Assembly (NCBI GenBank): GCA_036490175.1
Contig: DASXEJ010000355.1
Location: 1-64,000, forward strand
DNA from: Pirellulales bacterium
Lineage (GTDB): Bacteria > Planctomycetota > Planctomycetia > Pirellulales > JACPPG01
Length of the DNA stretch: 64,000 bases
Reading direction: 5' to 3'
The stretch's first letter is position 1. The number at the start of each line of letters is the position of its first letter. The translations under genes and the position numbers were made by a program. Shown one piece after another: positions 45,904-53,343 of this stretch. The notes beneath the pieces were generated by a model. It was not told where the DNA came from, made no database searches, and was given only the letters and a program-made list of their open reading frames with translations.

Positions 45904-47163
45904 GTGACAATCCGACGCTTAACCGGTCTGGAGATTCTTGATAGCCGTGGTTGCCCCACGGTGCGCGCCACCTGCGAGCTTGCCGGCGGAGCCATTGGCA
46001 TCGCCTCGGTTCCCAGCGGCGCATCGACCGGGGCAGCCGAGGCGGTCGAGTTGCGCGATGGCGACCCCGCGCGATACCGTGGCAAGGGCTGCCTGAAGGC
46101 AGTCGCGCACATCAATCGCGAATTAAATAGTGTCCTAGCCGGTCGAGACGGCCTGGCGACACAAGCCGACGTCGATCGCCTGCTTATCGACACCGACGGC
46201 ACGCCCAACAAGGCGCGCCTAGGAGCAAATGCGATTCTGGCGGTTTCCGTAGCGTTTGCCCGGGCCAGCGCTGCGGAGAAGCGTCTGCCCCTTTATCAAT
46301 ACTTCGCGGACCTGGTGGGACAACCGCTCGCCAGAGCCCCCATTCTTACCATCAATCTGTTTAGCGGCGGCAAGCACGCGGGTTGGCAAGTGCCGATTCA
46401 GGACGTGCTCATCGTGCCGCGCTCGGCACAAACTATTGGCGAAGCATTGGTGATGTCCAGCGCCGTTTATCACGAGGCCGTCGAGCTGATTCGCCGCAAG
46501 TACGACATGCGCTGGCTCACGGCCGACGAAGGGGGATTGGCCCCTCCGGTCACAAGCGCGGAACAGTTGCTTGCCGATGCGGTCGAGTGCATTCGCTCTG
46601 CCGGCTTCGAGCCAGGGAAGGAGGTTGCCTTGGCGGTGGACGTCGCGTCCAGCCATTTTTATCGCGAGGGTAACTATCACCTGGGAACGCAGCCGTTTAC
46701 GGCCGACGAGATGATCTCGCACCTGGTCGGTTGGGTTGACCAATTTCCCATCATCAGTATCGAAGACGGTTTGGCAGAAGAGGACTGGCAACATTGGCCG
46801 CAACTTGCCGCCGCCCTCGCAGGCAAGGCCCTCGTAATGGGCGACGATCTACTCTGCACCAATCCGCAACGAATCCGCCGGGCCATCGATACGCGCGCCT
46901 GTAATGCGCTATTGTTAAAGGTCAATCAGATCGGCACGCTCACCGAGGCTCTACAAGCCCACCAATTGGCCCGCTCAGCGGACTGGAGCGTAACACTTTC
47001 GGTACGTAGCGGCGACACCGAAGACGATTGGTTCGCGGACCTCGCCGTCGGTTTGTCGGCCGACTACAGCAAAGCCGGCTCGCTCACTCAATCCGAACGG
47101 CTGGCGAAATACAACAGACTACTAGCGATCGAAGCCGAGCGGACGGCGGGAAGCTTCGAGTAG
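45904..47163 (+). CDS. Divergent enolase-like protein
   Basis: The 419-residue enolase-fold protein is of normal length. Kept residues are the loop SGAST (38-42), His158 (GGKHAG), Glu209 (DEGG), metal ligands Asp246, Glu287 (SIEDGL) and Asp314 (GDDLL), base Lys339 (LLKVNQIG), Arg368-Ser369 and Lys390. Changed residues are the usual GGEH to GGKH (Lys157), active-site Glu to Asp167 (IQDVLI) and the His before Arg-Ser to Val367 (LSVRSGDTED instead of SHRSGETED). It is unlikely to be the housekeeping enolase; the changes surround the phosphate and C3 end of the substrate. Start GTG at 45904 with AAAGGA 11 bases upstream. It is coupled to kinase and glycerate-dehydrogenase-like genes. Confidence 0.88.
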   Translation: MTIRRLTGLEILDSRGCPTVRATCELAGGAIGIASVPSGASTGAAEAVELRDGDPARYRGKGCLKAVAHINRELNSVLAGRDGLATQADVDRLLIDTDGTPNKARLGANAILAVSVAFARASAAEKRLPLYQYFADLVGQPLARAPILTINLFSGGKHAGWQVPIQDVLIVPRSAQTIGEALVMSSAVYHEAVELIRRKYDMRWLTADEGGLAPPVTSAEQLLADAVECIRSAGFEPGKEVALAVDVASSHFYREGNYHLGTQPFTADEMISHLVGWVDQFPIISIEDGLAEEDWQHWPQLAAALAGKALVMGDDLLCTNPQRIRRAIDTRACNALLLKVNQIGTLTEALQAHQLARSADWSVTLSVRSGDTEDDWFADLAVGLSADYSKAGSLTQSERLAKYNRLLAIEAERTAGSFE

Positions 47164-47188
47164 TCCGCGAAATTTGACATCAACGCGG

Positions 47189-47596
47189 CTATGGGGCCTT
47201 TGGCGGCAGCTTGATGTTCTGGAATACAAAAGCCTCCGGGAATCGTGCCTTGATTTTGCTGACCTCACTCTCCGACCACGTTCCGGGTACAGCAATCAGG
47301 CCAAATGGTTCGTCTCCGAGCCATTTTCTCCAGAATGGAATGGTTGGTGTCGGTCTTGGCTCTCGCCACTCCGGCAAATGATCCGGTCCGTTCGGGACCT
47401 CGCTTTCAGGATAGGGCAGCGCCCATCCGCTTGAGCGGTCCTTACCTGCTTCTTTAATGAGTGCCACGTACGTTTTGCGGTCCCGCACAAACTTCACCTC
47501 TAGGCCGAGCACAAGGCAAATCGTTGTCACAACGACGAACATTGTCCCCAGACCGAACTGGAACCAGTGGCGGCGGGTGGGAGATGCTTCGCTCAT
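47189..47596 (-). CDS. Small single-span membrane protein, unknown function
   Basis: The 135-residue protein starts MSEASPTRRHWFQFGLGTMF, with one membrane helix at about 17-37 (VVVTTICLVLGLEV) and a soluble Pro/Trp-rich C-terminal part. The layout (short basic segment, one helix, extracytoplasmic tail) is very common in planctomycetes. The start at 47596 lies inside a 52-base copy of a PEP-CTERM gene tail (47589-47640). The open frame continues upstream but that part is the repeat and looks non-coding. Confidence 0.65.
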   Translation of the reverse strand: MSEASPTRRHWFQFGLGTMFVVVTTICLVLGLEVKFVRDRKTYVALIKEAGKDRSSGWALPYPESEVPNGPDHLPEWREPRPTPTIPFWRKWLGDEPFGLIAVPGTWSESEVSKIKARFPEAFVFQNIKLPPKAP

Positions 47597-47640
47597 GCTG
47601 CGATTGCACGCAGCGACGACGGCGATAGGCCAGCAATGCG
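47589..47640 (-). repeat. Duplicated PEP-CTERM gene tail (copy 1)
   Basis: These 52 bases match 48484-48535 with three mismatches. In the minus-strand frame they read ALLAYRRRRCVQSQHER, the basic end of a PEP-CTERM protein, without the rest of the gene. The copy overlaps the start codon of the small membrane protein gene. Confidence 0.85.
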
Positions 47641-47735
47641 CGGGCCACTTGCTTTGGCGGTTCGCGTAACTCATCTGGCGACGTGAACCCGCCCAACGAT
47701 TCCCGCAAAAGTAAATCGCGGATACGTCTAGATTG

Positions 47736-48368
47736 TCAATCGCTATTGCTTGCCACAGACATTCCCCATCCCACCAGTGCACCGACAACCGTGCACAATG
47801 CCAAGAGCGATAGCCAAAGCAGCGGCATATCCGCGTCGATCGACTCGGGCTTAATCGGCTGTCCAGGCAGTCCGTCGGCAAGAAAGCGAACAATCGCTGA
47901 GCGAGCTTCGTGCCATCGAGCGAAAATGCCAAGGGCAGCTAGGGACCAGAACGTAACGGACGCAAAGAGAATCGCTGACGACCACGGCACCGGTAGCCGC
48001 GCCACGAACGCAGCCGTGCCCACCAGCAACAGCATATTGCCGAGTATCCCCGCGATCACGCTCAATCCGTCCGTACTATTGATGACGACAGACAGCGTTA
48101 ACAAGTCGCACAGCAGGAACGCTGTCGATAAAACTGCTGCCCTTGGTCCCAATTGCCACCAGCTGATCGCGGCAACAATAGTGACGACAAGAATGATCGG
48201 CCCGATCACCCAACTTAGGAAGCCGATGAACTCTCCTGCATCCCCCACGCGCCGCACGGTCGCAGCGACCAAGGCAGCCAAAGTGACCACGGCAAACATC
48301 AGCCGAAGTGAAAATTGCAATCGCACCTTCCGCTGAAGTGAGGGAGGAAGGTGCGGGTGGGTGCTCAT
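47736..48368 (-). CDS. Multi-span membrane protein, unknown function
   Basis: The 210-residue protein has about six hydrophobic helices (roughly 22-38, 48-70, 76-98, 100-122, 126-148 and 183-205). It opens MSTHPHLPPSLQRKVRLQFS, followed by a typical planctomycete first helix SLRLMFAVVTLAALVAATV. No motif indicates function. It lies between the PEP-CTERM pseudogene and the small membrane protein gene on the same strand. Confidence 0.7.
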   Translation of the reverse strand: MSTHPHLPPSLQRKVRLQFSLRLMFAVVTLAALVAATVRRVGDAGEFIGFLSWVIGPIILVVTIVAAISWWQLGPRAAVLSTAFLLCDLLTLSVVINSTDGLSVIAGILGNMLLLVGTAAFVARLPVPWSSAILFASVTFWSLAALGIFARWHEARSAIVRFLADGLPGQPIKPESIDADMPLLWLSLLALCTVVGALVGWGMSVASNSD

Positions 48369-48471
48369 TGTTGCGCCTGCAGGATGCGCGCGAGGTTTGA
48401 GGCTTGCGCCATCGCATCACTTTTAGCCCGATTCGCGTGCTTCGCTCGTTAAACGCAAAGTGCATCGGCGG

Positions 48472-49022
48472 CTAGGCTGCACATCGCTCATGCCGCGATT
48501 GCACACAGCGGCGACGGCGATAGGCCAGCAATGCGAGTCCGCCGAGCGCGGCAAGGATGAGTGTCGACGGCTCGGGTACCGCGTGTAACGCAAACGCCAT
48601 GTCCATGCCGAAGGCGCCAATACCCGCTGGGCCATCAGCGCCTGCCGTGTAGCTTAGTGCCACGGGTGGGCTTACCGGAAGCGTGCGAATCGGCAATCGT
48701 GTAGTTACGAGGCTGCCATGCCCATTGGTAATCTTGTTCCTGGAGAATAACACTCTGTGTGAAGCGGCGTGAGAAGTGGCGTACCCCACCACGTGATCGA
48801 TGTCACGGTCGTAGGCGCCGAGAGCTCGAAGTCATCTGCCGCAATCGTGCTATTAGGTGTGCCAACCGATATGGAATCGCTCAGTGCACCTTGCCCAATA
48901 TAGGGCGCGCCTGCCGGCGGATTATCCATCAGCGGTAACTGCTCGAATACGGGAACGTCACCTGAGGCCGACCGGAGCAATATCGTGCTGAGAAGTACCA
49001 GCGCTATGACAATTGGTCTCAT
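48472..49022 (-). pseudogene. Frameshifted, shortened PEP-CTERM protein gene
   Basis: The first part (49022 down to about 48705) encodes a signal peptide (MRPIVIALVLLSTILLRSAS) and DDFELSAPTTVTSITWWGT, the start of a known secreted PEP-CTERM type. The C-terminal part, in another frame (about 48790 to 48472), ends VPEPSTLILAALGGLALLAY and RRRR. The two frames overlap at 48705-48792, so a frameshift splits the gene, and the total is only about 180 residues, with most of the middle domain apparently lost. The tail is duplicated at 47589-47640. Confidence 0.75.
48484..48535 (-). repeat. Duplicated PEP-CTERM gene tail (copy 2, within the pseudogene)
   Basis: This copy is 49 of 52 bases identical to 47589-47640. 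It encodes the ALLAYRRRRCVQSRHER end of the PEP-CTERM pseudogene. In the alternative frame an ATG followed by SDVQPSRR resembles the start (MSEASPTRR) of the small membrane protein downstream of copy 1, so the duplicated unit probably included the start of a second gene. Confidence 0.8.
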
Positions 49023-49731
49023 GAGATGCTCCCTTCAGAAGAATCTGAGTCGCCGTGGATCGTTCGACCGCCCCCCGCATCCACATCAAGGGCGCCAGCG
49101 CGCGCCACCGACTCTCTGCCACATTATCGAGAAAGGATTGCGCGTTGAGTCTAGTGCCGCTAGCGAGGGTTAGCAACGAAAACTCGTTGGGATACGGGAA
49201 TCGTCTATAGCCTGCAATTCCTGGACATTTTGCGAGGCCGGTTTGCGACTGAATAGTGACGAACCGCCGGCAAAGGCAGACACGGCGGGCGATCCGGGCC
49301 GGCGGCTATCGTCTCATAGCCGGCCACTAGCATCCGCACGGTTGGCTCCGTCTGCGTCATATGCGGCGTCAGAACCTCTCGAATGACCTCAGGCAACGTC
49401 ATGTCGTCGAAGGCCATGGGCGCTTCGAAGACCTGCTGATCAGGGCGGGAGAATTAGCGCGTCCCTGTCCCAAGGTGCGCCGGTCGAACAGGAACGATTG
49501 CCGGCACGAGAGGGCAAGCACTCGCCCATGCCTACGCGGATAAGCTAGCTAGCGCGTCGGCGATACCCAGCCATAGCCCGCATCCGATTAGGAAAATCAC
49601 GAAAAAAGAAAAAAACGCTTGTCAGGGCCGGCGTCGCACACTAAAAGTAGCATCAATACCGTCGTTGGTGCGGTGCTGGCGATATGGTGTGGGGAATCGT
49701 CTAAAAAGGGGCCTTGGCCAAGGGAATGAAA
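49023..49731. other. Divergent intergenic region between PEP-CTERM genes
   Basis: About 700 bases without a gene I can support. A short minus-strand frame at 49205-49417 begins plausibly but has no recognisable family. The region must contain the promoter of the plus-strand PEP-CTERM gene. A run of A with short G/C interruptions at 49597-49612 is the most AT-rich spot. Confidence 0.35.
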
Positions 49732-50901
49732 ATGAAGATCAGACAGGCAAACTTCGGGCGTGGATTCGTTGCTTCGTTGGCGTTGGCTCTCATCATGGGC
49801 ACTACGGCGCGGGCTGATGTTAACTGGGTGCTGCAACCCAGTAGCTCGCTCACCTTTGCCGCGCAGATTGGCACGTATACCAATAACCAGTTTTACGAAC
49901 TCTACAACGCTGTCCCGCAAACGGACAATGGGACGCAACTGTTCAACGGGTTTACAAACGGCCTATCGACCACAATGGCCGGGACTTTGACTTCGGTTAC
50001 TGACCCCGTAGTTGGCAATAACTTTCTGGCGTCGCTGAACTTTGGCGCTGCGGGAAACAAAAACGCCATCACCGCGGCCAATGCGCACGTCGTTGCCCAG
50101 AACAATGGCCTTTGGTTACCGAATCCCGTGACAGGTTCGACCATTCCGGGTACTTACGGGACACCGTCTCCTGCCAATCTCGGTGCCACTCTGCAGGCGA
50201 GCGGGATTTATCCGGGCGAAGTCCCAGATGCTGGACGTTTAGCAATCTCGAATCTTTACGGAACCTATGATTCGGCGGGCACGGCCATGCCGGTGGATGC
50301 GACCGGACACTTCAACGGAGCTTCTTTGGAAACGGTCGGCTCTTTGACCATCAGCTTGAATTACAACACTAATTACGTACAAGGTGCACTTTCGTTGCCG
50401 GACCCTGGTAGCGTCGGCAACGATCCTACGCTTGGTACCGTTGATAGCTTTATAGGTCGCGGCACAGGTGCCAATTCCTGGCAATACGTGCTGCACGTGT
50501 CGATCGCGGCCCAAGATAATTTGATTTCGGATCCATTCTGGGCTCAGCTTAGTATCAATGAGAACCTCACCGCGACAGCCAATCTCGCCAAGGGCGATGC
50601 CAATTTCGATGGGGTCGTGAACGGTCTGGATGTCAACATAATCGCCTCGCATTGGTTGCAGACCAACGCCAATAAGATTGGACCGGGCGACGTTACCGGT
50701 GATGGTGTCGTCAATGGCTTGGATATCAACGCTATTGCTGGCAACTGGCTGTCTACGACGCCGGCTCTGCCATCATCGGTGCTACCGCCCGTTTCCGCAG
50801 GCGGGGGATCAGGATCCAATGTCCCAGAGCCCAGCACCTGGGTTCTGATGGGTCTGGGCAGCGTTGGCATGTGGGTGTTGCGCCGTCGCGCGGCCCGGTA
50901 G
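49732..50901 (+). CDS. Dockerin-like PEP-CTERM protein
   Basis: The 389-residue exported protein has a signal peptide (1-28, ending TTARAD), a unique beta-rich domain (about 30-285), two dockerin-type repeats (DANFDGVVNGLDVNIIASHW and DVTGDGVVNGLDINAIAGNW) and a PEP-CTERM tail (VPEPSTWVLMGLGSVGMWVL, basic end RRRAAR). The dockerin repeats are close to those of the propeller protein at 36469-37731. ATG at 49732 with AAGGGA 6 bases upstream. A strong terminator follows 27 bases after the stop. The body domain is not one I recognise. Confidence 0.87.
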   Translation: MKIRQANFGRGFVASLALALIMGTTARADVNWVLQPSSSLTFAAQIGTYTNNQFYELYNAVPQTDNGTQLFNGFTNGLSTTMAGTLTSVTDPVVGNNFLASLNFGAAGNKNAITAANAHVVAQNNGLWLPNPVTGSTIPGTYGTPSPANLGATLQASGIYPGEVPDAGRLAISNLYGTYDSAGTAMPVDATGHFNGASLETVGSLTISLNYNTNYVQGALSLPDPGSVGNDPTLGTVDSFIGRGTGANSWQYVLHVSIAAQDNLISDPFWAQLSINENLTATANLAKGDANFDGVVNGLDVNIIASHWLQTNANKIGPGDVTGDGVVNGLDINAIAGNWLSTTPALPSSVLPPVSAGGGSGSNVPEPSTWVLMGLGSVGMWVLRRRAAR

Positions 50902-50927
50902 CAAACCGTTCGCCAACTTCAACAGAT

Positions 50928-50966
50928 AACCTCTCCAGGGGGCTTTTCCCCTGGAGAGGTTTTTTT
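50928..50966 (+). terminator. Rho-independent terminator of the PEP-CTERM gene
   Basis: A perfect 14-base stem AACCTCTCCAGGGG (50928-50941) and CCCCTGGAGAGGTT (50948-50961) closes a six-base loop, followed by T to 50966. It is one of the clearest terminators in the window. Confidence 0.95.
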
Positions 50967-51131
50967 ATTTGGCGCATACGGGGTAACGCGCGCTCGTCGA
51001 AGACACAAGTTCAGCGTTTGGCAAACGCTCCCGCTCTCGGCCGTCCACCGCTCAAATCCGTCATGCCAACGATGTTCAGCACGGCCGCGGCGCGATTTTG
51101 GTAATCGCCGCCGACCATAATCTGACCGCAT

Positions 51132-53267
51132 TCATTGTGCCGGGAGGCGATTGCGATAGGACGTCAACCAGCCGTCGATTTGCCCCGCCACATCCTGCGC
51201 ACCTGCCGAGCGGGCCATTTTCATGGCTTCCTCGGCGGTTGCCACGGCATCCTTCGGCCGACCCGCTTTCGCGTAGGCCAGTGCCATGTTGAAGCGAATG
51301 CCGACATTGTTGGGCTCGAGCTGTGATGCCTGACCGAAGCAGGCGATTGCGTCTTCTAAGCGGTTGTCATTCAGGAGGGCGGCGCCCAGATTATCACGGG
51401 TGCCGGCGTCATTCGGTTGCCGAAGTACGGCCTTCTGCAGATACTCGATGGCGTCGCTCGTTTGCCCGGCGTTGAGCGAATTGACGCCCAGCAGGCGTTC
51501 CACGCCAGGCGCGTCCGGGTCAATTTGCAGCGCGATCTGCAATTGCTCGATCGCCTCTTGCGTTCGGCCCAGGGCAGATAGCGCCGCGCCCCATTGCTTA
51601 TGGATACCGAGCGTCGCCGAGTCGGATTGCAGGTCGGCGGCGTGCTGCAAGGCTTGGATCGCCTCCTCATGCCGGCCGGCGCCTGTCAGGGCCGCGCCCA
51701 GGCTGGTCAGCACGAGCGCGTTGTCGGGCTGATGCATGGCGGTATCTTGCCAAAGTGTCACCAGATCGCGATAGGCAGACAGCCGACGCATGCTAACTAC
51801 CCCAAACACGGCCGCCAGGACGCAAGCAGAAACAACGGTCAGGCGCGTCGTAGACCAAGTGTGCGCTGGTTGGTTGCCCTCGGTCGGATGGGCGTCCGGG
51901 GAAATCGCGTCAGTCACCTGGTCATCAACCAGGGTCTCGTCCGCCGGCGCCGTGTCTTCTGGCGCCTTGTCTTCCGGCACCGTGTCGTCCGGCACTGTGT
52001 CGTCCGGCACTGTGTCGGTGGGCCCCACTGCGCCCAGCCCGATTGCCCGCAGCCAATCGAGCAAGACGTATCCGCCTATGATTGCCAGGCATACCAGCCC
52101 GGCCAGCGGCAAGTACATCCGTCGTTCGGCCGCCATTTCGCTGGGGAGCGGAACCAGCAGGGTCGGCGATAGGATCAGCAATACCCAAGCGCCCAAAAAA
52201 CCGGCAGCCATGTGCCGCCACAACAGCAGCGCCGTACCGCCCAGCATGAGCACCCCCAGCAAAACCCACGGCCAGGCCATGGCGAGGGTTCCGAGATAGG
52301 GCATCTCGTAATGAATCACCAGGGGCCACGGCCAGACGGCCAGCTTCAGATACATCCATAGAATCTTGGCCTGGGTAAGCCACCACACATAAGGGCCAAA
52401 GCCGACGTGGAATCCGGCCGAGGCCGAGCGAGGGCCTCCATAGTTGAGCGCGAGCAACAAGACCCAGCCGAGGCCGAGGCCAAGATACAAGGGCCAAGAC
52501 CGGCGCAGCGCGTCTTTGAACGTCCCCGCGATAAAAGTGCGCTCGAACAAGAGCACGACCACCGGCGCCGTAACCATCACCTCTTTGCAAGCCATGCCAA
52601 GCGTGCAGGCGACTGTCGCAATTACAAGCCAACCGCGCTGTGTCCCCGCCGACGGCGCCAACCAATAGCGCAGGCTGGCATACAGAGTCGCCAGGTAGAA
52701 AAAGCCCATCATCAGTTCCGTGCGCTGCGAGACATACTCGACGGCGTCCGTCTGCAGAGGGTGAAGCTCCCACACCAGCGCCACCATCAACGACAAAGGA
52801 CCCGCCGACTGTGCGAATCGACCTCCGAAAAAGTCCAATCGCAAGGCACGCCCGACGATCCCACACAGCAACAGCGCTGACAGGACATGCACCGCCAGAT
52901 TAAAGGCGTGATAACCGCTTGGGTTGAGTCGTCCGACATAGTAATTGAGGGCCAACGACAGATTGACCAGCGGGCGACCGGCAGTGACCGAATCCTTCAA
53001 CGGCGCCAGCGGCCCATTTGCGCCGTCCTCGCCCCATAACGGCCACAGCTGCGTGATCGAGGGATTTTGCACGACCGAGATTCGATCGTCGAAGACAAAT
53101 GGCGCGCCCAGGGCCGTTCCATAGACGACCAATGCCGCGCCGCTGAGCAGCAATACCGTCGTTACGACAGCCTGCCGACTCGGTGCCATGCGGGGTGGGG
53201 TAGGCGTTTTTACCGTCGGACCCGCGGCCGGCTCAGCGTTTTGCCGATCATCCTCTGGGCTAACCAT
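51132..53267 (-). CDS. TMTC-like GT-C membrane protein with TPR repeats (paralogue 1)
   Basis: The 711-residue protein has an N-terminal membrane half with about nine to ten helices and a C-terminal TPR half. The first loop holds the GT-C-type acidic motif FVFDDRISVVQNP after helix 1; VWELHPLQTDAVEYVSQRTE matches the second signature of TMTC/DUF1736 proteins. TPR helices run from about 535 to 700 (DNALVLTSLGAALTGAGRHE and similar). Eukaryotic TMTC proteins are O-mannosyltransferases; bacterial relatives are uncharacterised. A Pro/Asp/Glu repeat (VPDDT) lies between the halves. Start at 53267 with GGAG 8 bases upstream. Tandem with a paralogue. Confidence 0.82.
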   Translation of the reverse strand: MVSPEDDRQNAEPAAGPTVKTPTPPRMAPSRQAVVTTVLLLSGAALVVYGTALGAPFVFDDRISVVQNPSITQLWPLWGEDGANGPLAPLKDSVTAGRPLVNLSLALNYYVGRLNPSGYHAFNLAVHVLSALLLCGIVGRALRLDFFGGRFAQSAGPLSLMVALVWELHPLQTDAVEYVSQRTELMMGFFYLATLYASLRYWLAPSAGTQRGWLVIATVACTLGMACKEVMVTAPVVVLLFERTFIAGTFKDALRRSWPLYLGLGLGWVLLLALNYGGPRSASAGFHVGFGPYVWWLTQAKILWMYLKLAVWPWPLVIHYEMPYLGTLAMAWPWVLLGVLMLGGTALLLWRHMAAGFLGAWVLLILSPTLLVPLPSEMAAERRMYLPLAGLVCLAIIGGYVLLDWLRAIGLGAVGPTDTVPDDTVPDDTVPEDKAPEDTAPADETLVDDQVTDAISPDAHPTEGNQPAHTWSTTRLTVVSACVLAAVFGVVSMRRLSAYRDLVTLWQDTAMHQPDNALVLTSLGAALTGAGRHEEAIQALQHAADLQSDSATLGIHKQWGAALSALGRTQEAIEQLQIALQIDPDAPGVERLLGVNSLNAGQTSDAIEYLQKAVLRQPNDAGTRDNLGAALLNDNRLEDAIACFGQASQLEPNNVGIRFNMALAYAKAGRPKDAVATAEEAMKMARSAGAQDVAGQIDGWLTSYRNRLPAQ
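51976..52020 (-). repeat. 15-base tandem repeat inside the TMTC-like gene
   Basis: Three near-identical 15-base units (GGCACTGTGTCGTCC type) encode DDTVP repeats, continuing into diverged copies (EDKAP, EDTAP) at lower coordinates. They lie in the acidic linker between the membrane and TPR halves. In-frame unit gain or loss would only change linker length. Confidence 0.8.
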
Positions 53268-53343
53268 CAACGTGCTCCATTCGCATCGCGTTGGTGAATG
53301 AGTCGCCATTGCTGCGTGGCAGCGGTCGCGGACTATCGCAACG

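Noticed and set aside
49205..49417. 70-residue minus-strand frame (MAFDDMTLPEVIREV...)
   Set aside because: The opening looks protein-like but no family or ribosome-binding site was recognised; kept out of the gene list.
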